DNA of 64,000 bases from Macrostomum hystrix (Eukaryota > Platyhelminthes > Macrostomidae): the NCBI GenBank assembly GCA_950097015.1, contig CATNEN010000002.1, positions 2,232,001 through 2,296,000 on the forward strand, read 5' to 3'. Positions within the stretch are counted from its first letter, which is position 1, and every line of letters starts with the position of its first letter. The notes under the pieces are model-generated. The model had not been told where the DNA came from, did no database searches, and was given only the letters and a program-made list of their open reading frames with translations. This document shows positions 1 through 9,021 of the stretch, in pieces. Made by a program: the position numbers and the translations under genes.

Positions 1-245
1 GCAGCTATCGCGCTGCTCATATGAAGGCTGCGTACGGCTGTTCAGTCCATGGACTGGGGGGACGCCACACCCACCCTCAATTACCCCAGCTGATGCTGGT
101 TCCCATTTAACAGCTTGGTGAACTGAAGAAATGCAGACCTACGTGTCTTACTAAAGGAAGAAAAAATTCAGTTGATTCCGGAATCGAACCTCCGACGTTC
201 GAGTCATGAGTTCTACACTCTAAGCACTTGCTTCAACCCAGCTTA
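1..245 (-). repeat. SINE-B copy 1 (tRNA-derived SINE, minus strand)
   Basis: Read on the minus strand, this is a tRNA-like head with a B-box-like GGTTCGATTCC, followed by a body that recurs at 13390-13625 (-), 18855-19080 (+), 28943-29090 (+) and in pieces at 6990-7095 and 47340-47440. The body includes a stretch containing CAGTCCATGGACTG and the end GTACGCAGCCTTCAT. Pol III A/B-box heads with a shared unrelated tail define a SINE. The family name is local to this annotation. Confidence 0.75.
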
Positions 246-930
246 ATTAGTGTCTCATTAGGAGCTTCATTGCAAAAATCGGCAGTGAGGCTCGTACATC
301 GTACGAAATTTTCTTCTTCGTAAATAACGGAATAGCTAATCGATGTTGTACCCACAATGGGTACATGGTATTGAATTGCAATATACATTTTTGTTCTATA
401 TAACCTGATACATTGTCAGAAAAACTTTCTGAAATACCACAAGTGATTTGTTATCGATAACTCTTGTGATTGTGAGAATAACAATCCATGCTGTATATTT
501 TACAGTATTTTTATCGAGTGGATTAGCGGATGCTAAGCAATGGTAATATTCGAGTTTTCAAGTTCTTTTTCTGTCAAGAAAAGAGTTAATACCCGTAATT
601 ATACCTGTTTGGAAATTTCCAGTCTGGTAAGAAAGCTTAAAGCGTGGAAAAACACTAGAAATGGTCTGCAAAAAAGAAGTGACTGCTGCGCAAGAAATAC
701 ATTTCTGAGCAATACGATGACAGCCAATGGCATCGCCAGTGTGGCGCCACTGCAGTATGAGATAGCCCAGACACTGGCGAGCAGACTCGCTTGTTGAGAC
801 CAGGACAATATGGGCATACTTCCGCGGTCACAAAAAGAGGCTATTTTTCAAACTCTAACTTAATTCTATTGTATTTGTTACTTTTTTGAAGGTGAATCAA
901 GACGGCTTTTTAGTTGGTCCTTCAAAGTAT
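246..930. other. Non-coding flank of AMP1, part of tandem duplication unit 1
   Basis: No convincing gene. The sequence aligns by eye with 13626-14475 upstream of AMP3 (for example the GATTAGCGGATGCTAAGCAA block at about 520 and about 14300), so it belongs to the duplicated segment. Confidence 0.7.
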
Positions 931-940
931 GCAGCTTTCT

Positions 941-1020
941 GAGCACGTTTTCTGGGGTTTTCGCCTCACGTTGCCGCTCCAGTCGCAGCTAGCCCACCCG
1001 GGACTTTCGAGTCTATAAAT
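941..1020 (+). promoter_or_regulatory. AMP1 promoter: CACGTTTT motif, kappaB-like site, TATA box
   Basis: GCACGTTTT lies at 943-951 and is followed by a G-rich tract and CCTCACGT. GGGACTTTCG at 1000-1009 differs from the classical kappaB site GGGACTTTCC by one base. TATAAAT lies at 1014-1020, about 90 bp before the ATG. The motif and TATA arrangement recurs upstream of AMP2, AMP4 and AMP5, and with variation at AMP3 and AMP6. The TATA call is firm; the kappaB reading is tentative. Confidence 0.7.
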
Positions 1021-1110
1021 GGTGACAGTAAGAAGCAGCCCAAAATGTTCTCAAGCCGAGTTTAATAAAGCCCCCTCGAGTCGATCTTCTTCAAAGAAAC
1101 GAAAACGACA

Positions 1111-1332
1111 ATGAAGTGGCAGTTTGCTCTTGGCCTCCTGCTGTGCGTGGCCCTAGCTGTCTACGCCAGCCCAGCTGATCAGAACGACGAAGATGAAGAG
1201 GTCGCCGCCGCCCTCGCCGACATGGCCGAGCCGGCCCAGGCCGATGAGAACGAGGCGCCCGAAGCCAAGTTCCGGTTCCGAGTCCGCAGGCGTCGCCGCT
1301 TCTACCGGGGATACTACTTCTATGGCAAGTAA
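1111..1332 (+). CDS. AMP1: small secreted cationic peptide precursor, antimicrobial-peptide-like
   Basis: A 73-residue precursor. Residues 1-19 are a signal peptide (MKWQFALGLLLCVALAVYA) with cleavage predicted before SPADQ. Residues about 20-53 form an acidic propeptide rich in Asp/Glu/Ala that ends in EAK. The remaining 20 residues are strongly basic and aromatic, with eight Arg and many Tyr/Phe, and end in Gly-Lys. Gly followed by Lys at a C-terminus is the usual signal for peptide amidation. Signal peptide, anionic pro-part and cationic tail is the plan of many antimicrobial precursors, such as Hydra arminins and ascidian styelins, but I recognise no specific family. The gene is intronless, with TATAAAT at 1014-1020 and AATAAA at 1450. 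Its closest relatives are AMP3 to AMP6 in this window. A role as a structural or adhesive peptide is possible. The secreted-precursor reading is strong; the antimicrobial role is inferred. Confidence 0.85.
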   Translation: MKWQFALGLLLCVALAVYASPADQNDEDEEVAAALADMAEPAQADENEAPEAKFRFRVRRRRRFYRGYYFYGK

Positions 1333-1449
1333 GCATCTCGGACAGCACTATGGACCGACACTGCGACACCTGATCGAACTAACCCAAACAGTGCACAGTA
1401 AACTTAAAAACACTCAGCTACTTCCATTTCTAGGAGTCATATGGCTACT

Positions 1450-1455
1450 AATAAA
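1450..1455 (+). terminator. AMP1 polyadenylation signal AATAAA
   Basis: AATAAA lies about 118 nt downstream of the AMP1 stop codon, in a block conserved with the AMP3 3' flank. Confidence 0.65.
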
Positions 1456-1854
1456 GTTCTGAATCAGTCAGATGGTTTACGACCTTTGTACTCGCAGATA
1501 ACATCCTACATTGCTGAGACATTGCATGTGAAACTTACCGATGTAATAAAAAATTGATAAGAAAAATAGCTGGCTTTTAGTCAATAAAATAATTACATAG
1601 TAAATCTGCACTTTCTAATTGATTTTAAGTTCTTTCAGAGTCATATTAAATCTTTGTGACTTGTCGAGCCTTAACTGTAGTAATCCATGATTTGACCTTC
1701 ACCAGCCTAAAAGACGTTGAAGGAGCATCCATGCTATGAAAGAGCATTCTGTTGCTTACGAACAAAAATTATACTCTTATGAAAAAGCATAGAAACTGTA
1801 ACATCCTTTCAAAAATGGAACAAACTGTTTTGTAGGAGAAAACAATAATCAAGA
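1456..1854. other. Non-coding spacer, homologous to 15000-15455
   Basis: AT-rich, with no open frame of note. It is shared with the 3' side of AMP3 as part of the tandem duplication. Confidence 0.6.
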
Positions 1855-2110
1855 CGGTCCCGCTGATGCGCTGTCAGGGGTGCTACAGGGCGACACACTT
1901 GCGCCGTTTCTATCCGAAACTAAACCCCAATCCGAATCCGAAACTTAACCCCAATCCGAATCCGAAACTTAACCCCTATCTGAATCCGAAACTTAACCCC
2001 AATCCGAATCCGAAACTTAACCCCTATCTGAATCCGAAACTTAGCCCCAATCGAACCGACGGCTTCCTACTGTGCAGGCGCATCGGTCGCCGCTAAAACG
2101 ACAAGGGCTA
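1855..2110 (+). pseudogene. Reverse transcriptase remnant, mostly deleted, with minisatellite insert
   Basis: Short patches match the longer RT remnant at 15455-16480: a patch reading GCTACAGGGCGACACACTTG (LQGDTLAP in RT terms) and a later patch encoding GFLLCRR. Between them, the corresponding 100 or so bp are replaced by a 24-bp tandem repeat. It is non-functional and forms the unit 1 counterpart of the unit 2 pseudogene. Confidence 0.65.
1914..2054. repeat. 24-bp minisatellite, about 6 copies
   Basis: The unit is close to CCGAAACTTAACCCC plus AATCCGAAT, with alternating CCCCAATCC and CCCCTATCT variants. It is absent at the matching place in unit 2, so it expanded after the segmental duplication. 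It encodes no credible protein. Confidence 0.85.
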
Positions 2111-2343
2111 GACCTCGCCCTCCTGTCTTCATCAGTTGATGGCGTCCAGATAACGTCTAACTTCAAACCTAAGTGGAGAACAGAACAGTGTCAATTTTTG
2201 TTTATGATTCCTGGCCTGACGCACTTTTATCTCATGTAACGTTGGTCCTTGGGACCACAGCACTTTTTGAAAGAGTGAACATCAAGAGATGCAAGGCAAT
2301 ACTTCAATTTAGCCACAATATAGGCAGCAAAGTATTATTCATA

Positions 2344-2928
2344 TGTAGTAGTTCTATATATTTTGCATTTTAGCTAGTAGTAATTTCATTTCTCGCGCTA
2401 TAATATTTTCTTGCGATATATATATTATATATAGGTACATATTATAAATATTTTTTTTATTTTAGTAAATTCGCGCTATTGAAACAAAGTTTATAAATGC
2501 TATATAAGCAGGGAGTTTCTGTGGTAATAATACAACCCGCCAGTGAGCCGAAAAGGCAATAACTGAGTTAAAGATCTGTTTGAACAAAAGCCAACGTGTT
2601 GTGTCACTTATTAAGGAGATACCTTCAAGTGTTAAGATAAGACAAGGATTGAGGCTGTGACCCTCTGATCCTGGAGAAACGCCCAGCAGAGACTGGAGAA
2701 TAAGAGATCAGTGCCTTAGAGGGATAAACCGCTCGTGCCAGTGCAGAAGCGCTACCTAGGAGAATCTCACAACGTAAGAGTTGTGGTGTTAAAACGGCCC
2801 TTTTCAGGGCCACCGAGTTAAAGACATACGGAGAACGTGAACAGTAGAGAAGGAGCTAAAAGAACAGAAGAGGCCAAAAGATACGCTACCAAGAAAGAGA
2901 GAAAAGTAGAGAGACAAGCCCTGTTACA
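2344..2928 (+). mobile_element. Solo LTR with 4-bp target-site duplication
   Basis: A 585-bp insertion starts TGTAGTAG and ends TGTTACA, so it has TG...CA termini. It is flanked by CATA at 2340-2343 and CATA at 2929-2932. The paralogous segment near 16795-16805 carries the uninterrupted site with one CATA. TATATAAG at about 2501-2508 could be the LTR promoter. No internal coding region remains. A 4-bp duplication is compatible with Gypsy or BEL families; I cannot assign it further. Confidence 0.75.
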
Positions 2929-2932
2929 CATA

Positions 2933-3590
2933 CAAAATACATTTGAGAAGCAGTCTTACTGCGCCTCCATTACAAGCTGCAAAGCTTCCATAATTTCCTA
3001 ACTATTTGGGACCCAGCATGCAGGGAAGTTGGAATCAATATAAAAATCAAGGTCAACAATATTGTGATAGCGAGCCACGCCCAGGCATGAATACAGCGTC
3101 CTATGGGGTCACCAGCGTCTGTACGAGACTGTGTCAAACTGGTCGGTGGCGTAGTGACACATCTAGATCCTTTTGTGTAAAATCATATTAAATAGTATTT
3201 TTTGCTTTAGAAAAAGCTTGATGGTTGATGACAAGCATTACTATAAAAAGAGAATATCACAGACAATCACTCTACGCATGCACAAAATTGAAAAAATTAA
3301 TGTCATGGCGTCTCAGAGTAGTTGAAGGGTGAGCGATTGGTCGAGCTTTGGGGGGGGGGGCAACGCCACAATGCCACAACCTTCAAGAAGATTAAGCTGT
3401 TTTTGTGAAGCAAATGCGGCAACACCCCCATTGTGCGGTAAGCAGTGAGTCAGTCTGATACTACAATCAACAAAAGTGAGAAAACGCAGATGCTGGGAAT
3501 CCCTACCAACAGATACAGAAAATGCTTTCTAGGTCGAATATTCATTCCAATTTGCTAAAATTGGTTTCGACACACGATTCGGTATTTGGC
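2933..3590. other. Non-coding upstream region of AMP2
   Basis: Aligns with about 16805-17510 upstream of AMP4 (unit 2), including a poly-G run near 3351. No gene is seen. Confidence 0.65.
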
Positions 3591-3595
3591 AGTGG

Positions 3596-3672
3596 GCACG
3601 TTTTCAGGGGTTCCGATCTCAATAGAACACCAAAAACGTGACGCTCAACCCCCAGTCTAGGCGTTTATAAAT
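3596..3672 (+). promoter_or_regulatory. AMP2 promoter: inverted CACGTTTT / AAAACGTG pair and TATA box
   Basis: GCACGTTTT at 3596-3604 faces AAAACGTG at 3633-3640, forming an imperfect palindrome with a GGGGTTCC core. TATAAAT follows at 3666-3672. It is almost identical to the AMP4 promoter, so this broken gene may still be transcribed. Confidence 0.7.
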
Positions 3673-3761
3673 ATGGGACAGCCAAGGCGCGTTCCCAGAA
3701 CTCCTTCACCCAGCAGAGCTTGCGCTAAATAGCAGTCTCTCTTAAACAAAACGCATCAGCA

Positions 3762-4181
3762 ATGAAGTGGCTGTTTGCCCTCGGTTTGCTACTGTGCGTA
3801 GCCTTGGCCGTCTACGCCAGCCCGGCCGATCAGAACGACGACGATGAAGAGGTGGCCGCTGATGCCCTGGCCGACATGTGTCGCCTGGCTGATGCTTGGC
3901 GATGGATCATGTCCACCTTCTGTGGTGCCAAGCGCAAGCGCAAGGGGCAGGCGCAAGCCTGGCAAAGAGACCGAGATCCAGGGCGGCGGAGGGAACTCCG
4001 GCCGGGACCTTCCAGGACCGTCCCAGAGAAGAATCCGCAACCGACAGAGTGGTCCTGGACTAACCACCCAGGACACCTCTCTAAACAACAAAATGGTGAC
4101 GCGTCACACGGCACGCGGCAGGCCCGGTCAGGGCAAAGGCACCGGCAAGAGAGACGGAGACGAGAGAAGAGTGCGAGGTAG
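3762..4181 (+). pseudogene. AMP2: AMP-like gene broken by a retrotransposon, now a chimeric 139-codon frame
   Basis: The first 39 codons match AMP4 almost exactly: signal peptide MKWLFALGLLLCVALAVYA, then the acidic propeptide down to the ALADM position. After base 3878 the frame runs into the 5' end of a non-LTR element and continues 100 codons to a stop, giving a very Arg-rich tail (RERRRREKSAR at the end). The original mature cationic peptide and the 3' end of the gene are missing. The promoter and signal peptide are intact, so a secreted basic chimera could in principle be made. It is more likely a dead gene. The retroelement's own NPGP motif lies in another frame. Confidence 0.75.
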
Positions 4182-6387
4182 GGTTAAATGGAAACTGAGA
4201 ACCATCGAGAAGAACCCAGGTCCAAGGACAGAGCACGAGAAGAAGGCGAGAGAGAGAAGGCGGCGGCAAAGAAGAACGAAAAGGAGAGAGAGAAAAAACC
4301 ACGAAAATAGAAAAACAACCCAAAAGGCCTGGAAAAATAAAAAAAATAGAAATTGCAACTTGGAACGTGCAACGAGCAAATATACGAGGTAGCAGATTCG
4401 GAGAGATAGTGAAAGCGGCAGCAGCAAAATGGGATGTCACACTAATAACGGAACTAAACGAAGCCAACAAAGGGATCCGAACCTTCCGAACCGGAAAGAC
4501 AGAAACAACACTAGTCCACTCGAACAGAGTAGGGATCTTGCTGGACGAAGACAGTTCGACCCTGTGGAAAATGACCGGCCGCAAGCTCCATATAACAGAA
4601 CGCACAATCACGGTTGAAGTAGGAAACTTCATGCTCATGGCCATCTGCCAACCAGTTAAAGGAAACGAGGACTACGAAAGTAAGATCCTACTCATCCGCG
4701 ACGAAATCGCCAGGATGCAAATGCATCGATTGGAAAAGATATGGCAAAAACTTTCAACAGCGCAGGCAAGTACGGCATTGGACGAACAAACCAACAAGGA
4801 AGAGACCTACTGACATGGCTGGAAGAGACAGGAACTGTATGGGCAAATTCTTTCTTCAATGAGAGACAAAAGGCACATGGAAGAACCCCCATAGCAAACG
4901 CTGGTATGAATTGGACGGCTTCATCATCAAGAAAGAACTAAGGCATGTAATGGTAGAAAGGATTTCTACGGATAACAGTGAGAACGGATCGGATCACAAA
5001 CCTAAAGTCATGACTCTAAGAACGAAAGTAGAAAAAAGACTTCGGAGAAGAATTTACCAACAACAGGACACGCAGAGAGAGAAGCAGAAAAAGACGAATA
5101 TCGCGTGGGACAGATTGAGAGACGAACACACCGCGAAGAACTACAGAGAAAAGCTCGAGGAGAAGATTTAAAAGAAAGAATAGATCCGAACTAAAGTGGC
5201 TGTAATATGAATGGATAATACGTGAGACAGCCCTGGAGGCCTGCGGAGAGAGAACAAAACAGACTAACCCGTGGATGCTAGGACATGAAAAAGAATTAAC
5301 AAAACTAAATCAAGACATTGCAAACATCTTAAAAGAGAGAAATGAAACCCAGAGCAAAAGGAATAGCAGACGAAGAGAGTAAGAGCTGCTGCAGATTAAA
5401 GAGAAACTAGTAGGAAAGAGACGAGAAAAGAAACAAAAGCTGACAGAATAGGAAGAACGATGGTGGAACGCGATCATAGCAGAATGCAGAGAACATCATG
5501 CTAAAGGGAACATGGGGACGATGTACGACTGCCTCAAGAAACTAGGACTGAGAGAAACTTTCAACAACAGTGAGAACGAAACATTGCTCTCAGCCGAAGA
5601 ATTAAAAAAACACCAAGAAGTGATTCAGAAGGACCGTTTCGAGAACGTCCCAGAAGACGTAATGAGGAACGTCAAGAGCTGCCCAAAGCCGACATTGACA
5701 CACGAAGAACTAGAAGAAGCCAACGAAGAACTCGGGAAAGAAATAGGGAAAAAAGAATTTGACGATGCGCTAAAACAAATGAGAGACGGAGCACCGGGAG
5801 AGGACGGAATACGCCTAATATACTTTAAGAAAGCAAATGAAGAAGTGAGGAACGCGTTGTTTGAAGAAGTGAGGAAACTCTTCTCAACACCAGCAACGGC
5901 TTGGAGGGAGAGCGATCGAATAGGCCAAATTGTAGCGCTTTTTAAAAAGGAGACAGGAAGAACTTAAACAACTATAGAGGAGTGTGCCTGCTACCGTTCC
6001 TGAGCCGAGTCCTGGCACGCTCAATCTCAAGCAGACTGAGGATCTGGTCTGAACGACTCAAGTTGCTAGATGAAAACCAAGCCGGTTTCAGGACGGGACG
6101 CTCCACCATGGACGCCACCCAGATCATGTGGAGACTACAAGAGAACGCCGACCAATACAACCAATCACCAGACAAAGTAGATGCCGAAATGACATCACTG
6201 ACGCTGCTTGACCTAAAAAAGGCGTACCCGCGGATAAACAAGCCGGCCCTCTGGGCCTTACTAACACACTACGAGATGCCACATCACATGATACGCAAAC
6301 TACAGGACATGCATGAACACACGGAGTACAAGGTCAAGGGGCGCAAAGAAGAAAGCTCGACCTTCTTACCAGAACGCGGCTGCCTTG
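3879..6387 (+). pseudogene. Degenerate APE-type non-LTR retrotransposon inserted in AMP2
   Basis: The element carries, in shifting frames: a basic N-terminal region with a 2A-like IEKNPGP (4201-4224); an APE endonuclease starting near ATWNVQRANI (about 4350), with a GKYGIGRTNQQGRDLLTWLEE block (about 4770) and an SDHKPK motif (about 5000); and a reverse transcriptase with GAPGEDGI (about 5795), NQAGFRTGRST (about 6080), LDLKKAY (motif A, about 6210) and ERGC (about 6375). Stops and frameshifts at about 4700, 5170, 5400 and 5965 make it non-functional. The copy ends abruptly inside the RT, before the catalytic YxDD, where GCGGCTGCC joins host sequence. The endonuclease and RT resemble craniofacial-development-protein-2-like, RTE-type elements; the clade is uncertain. 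Confidence 0.8.
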
Positions 6388-7095
6388 GTAAAAGTGCAAT
6401 CCTTGAAACCAAAGTAGAGTCAATAATAATGAGCACGTACTTATAGCTAAACCGTTCTTTGAAATACGTTTCCTTGAAATTGTAAACGCCGGTCATGAAA
6501 GGTATAATAATTCACAATAACTCATTGACTTGTATGACTGGTGCAAAGTTTATAGGTAAACCGGAGAATATGTTTTGATAATTCTGCTACTGTTTTTATC
6601 GAGCTACCGCTCGTATCTTTATATCATTCGTTTGTAATGAGCACAGACTCACACAACTGTCTGTTTTGAGCAGACTGGCAGACAGCAGACTTGCAAACCT
6701 TGCAAAACTACGAGCTGCTGACAATAGCTGTTGTTGGTTCTGACTTCGTCGCAAAAAACTCTTTCGGAATACAGCAGGAAAATACATTGCTGTTAATATA
6801 CAACCTAGCAACCTTAGTCAGTTTAGGAATTGTCTTTCGTGACTCATAAAAAACTAGTAAAGATTTGTTCTTGCTACGAGTTTTAGAAGTTTAGAAGCTT
6901 AGAAGTTTACGATTTAGAAGTACAAAATGTTTTCAAATTCATACACTAAAAATTATTCATAGCCTTAATTTTCGCGATATCCTACTTCCTGTTGGACCAT
7001 CTCGGACTCACGACCTGAAGGTCGGGGTGTCGATTCCTGACTCTGTAATTCCTGACGATTTAGTGCCTGCGTTACAAGTCCTAATAGCATAATCA
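6388..7095. other. Unit 1 copy of AMP 3' flank ending in a SINE-B head
   Basis: 6377-6990 aligns with 18237-18880, with only scattered changes. At about 6990-7095 there is a truncated SINE-B head (GGTCGGGGTGTCGATTCC). No gene. Confidence 0.65.
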
Positions 7096-8944
7096 TGACC
7101 ATGATGATTGTGAAAATACAAAGAACAGTATAATTTGGCAAACTCTTTGAAAAACAACTTTTGTGGAAGCAACTTCTCCGTTTTTAAGAAAATTTCACAA
7201 TGACGTAAACTTAGTTATCTGTACTTTTGTCTTAGTTTCGATGTAAGCAATGTCCAGCTTTTACGTTGTTTTTTATGCAACAGTTGGCAAGAACAGTTTG
7301 TCAATAACTGCAGACGCTGATTCTTTCCATTGAATTAAACGATTATAGAACCAACCAACTAGAAATTAATAATTTAAGAAGAGCCCATAGTCTATGATAG
7401 AAGGCAAAGCCAGAAGCCGTTGTCTTGCATAAAATTTACAAACAATGATAGTTAAAATGCTAGACAATGGTAGATTGAATGGTATGTTGCATCGTTGAAT
7501 AATGGCCAGAAACACATACGCTACGCGAAATTAAAGCACATTGTTTTAATGCTTTGACTGAGACCCAGTCGCCATTGCTTAACACTTCTTGTTGTCATTG
7601 TTCAACACTTCTTGTGATTGCTTCACACTTTTTATTATGAAAATTTTTCACACTTTTTTGCTTGGGGTTTCGGCCATAAACGGTACAATTTTGGTAGAAT
7701 TTGTTGGGCTCTGAGCTACAGTTGCTAGGGTTGTAGCCATAGACTAAACTATATGAGCTACATAAAGTTATCCGCAAGATAAAGTTAGAAATTGTGAATT
7801 AAGGAAAACCGCAAGGAATAAGGAAAATCATTTCAATGACACCAATTCCACCCCTTATAAACTGGAAACATCTACCAGTCAATGCACTTAACGGAGTTAA
7901 GCTTGACGGACTACAATTTTTGTCTGAGATTAGTCAAAATGACCACGCATTCGCGTGAGTCGTATCGCAGATCTTCATGAAGTTGGACACAAGTATGAGT
8001 GGCATTATGTGCATTACCGGCCCAAAGAGCGAGCGAACCGTGCGATGTTACCTTTCACGAAAACGAGACCGTGCTGTGTTCGAAGCATCGACTGCGGTAA
8101 AGCACCGCTTAGAACGGCCAATTGTGGAAGCCCACCGGAGCTACGGCCACCGAAAAAGAGACAAGAGTTCTTATCAGAGAAACCTGTGAAATGACCCCGA
8201 GCCAAGAAGTTCACCTTTTAATGGGTAAGTTAGAACTTCGCAGGGAAAGCTATTTCTGAATCCACTGCTACTTTATTTTGCTTTTTCGATCTTGCAGTTC
8301 GAAGCACCCAAGCGTAAGTATCACGGCTATTCGAAAATTGCAGATTCGAGAACTGCACTTTCAACTTTACGAAGTGACTTCCTGCGAAACTTGGATGGAC
8401 TATGACTCTTACCTGGAGCATCACAAAACTTTGTCTTATTGGCGTGTTTTGTTTAAATTGTTATATCTCAATACATTCATAAATTTACACATTCTCTATG
8501 GATACAAAATACCATAGACTATGTAGAAAGTGTTAAGCAATCGACTTTTAAAATTGTCATTACGTCGAAGTGAAAGCTTAGAACAATGGTTGAGATTCAA
8601 GCTGGTTTGACACAAGTACTGAAGCGTCACAAAAATTCAGCAGATTTTGCCAAACACCAGTGCGAAAATACTGGCAATTGGGTCTTACGTTATCTGGTAA
8701 CTTGCGTTTTTTATCAAATAAAATATAATCTAATTTTAATCTAATCAAACACTGTGTGCGCATACACCATTTTACCCTCAATTTTGAACAACGAAAACTT
8801 CAATGGTGACAAACTCTGATTCAATTTTGGCACAGCGAACGACAAAAGCTACACTCTATGGTAAATTCTGTCGAATTTGAATCGGAGTTTGTGATTCGGA
8901 TTGGGACGGCCTGTCAGCTTATCCAGTGCATTTTGTCTGCTGTT
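7096..8944. other. Intergenic spacer between duplicated units
   Basis: AT-rich and without homology to unit 2 that I can see. Only short open frames with no recognisable domain. Nothing is annotated here. Confidence 0.5.
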
Positions 8945-8949
8945 ATACA

Positions 8950-9009
8950 CGAGGCCAAACCCCAACAAAACGTGCACAAACCCCCAAAAAAGTCTCGGGG
9001 TGGGCTGCG
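8950..9009 (-). promoter_or_regulatory. Inverted AMP-promoter module, left part
   Basis: On the minus strand this reads as the distal half of the AMP3 promoter array: GTTTGTGCACGTTTTGTTGG with GGGGTTTGGCCTC, and CAGCCCACCCCGAGACTTTT. It continues, after the retrotransposon at 9022-13164, at 13165-13222. No AMP gene follows on the minus strand, so it is an orphan promoter. Confidence 0.7.
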
Positions 9010-9021
9010 ACAGGAGCGGCT
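9010..9021 (+). repeat. Target-site duplication, 5' copy (ACAGGAGCGGCT)
   Basis: The 12-bp direct repeat is identical to 13165-13176. It marks target-primed insertion of the element between them. Confidence 0.8.
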
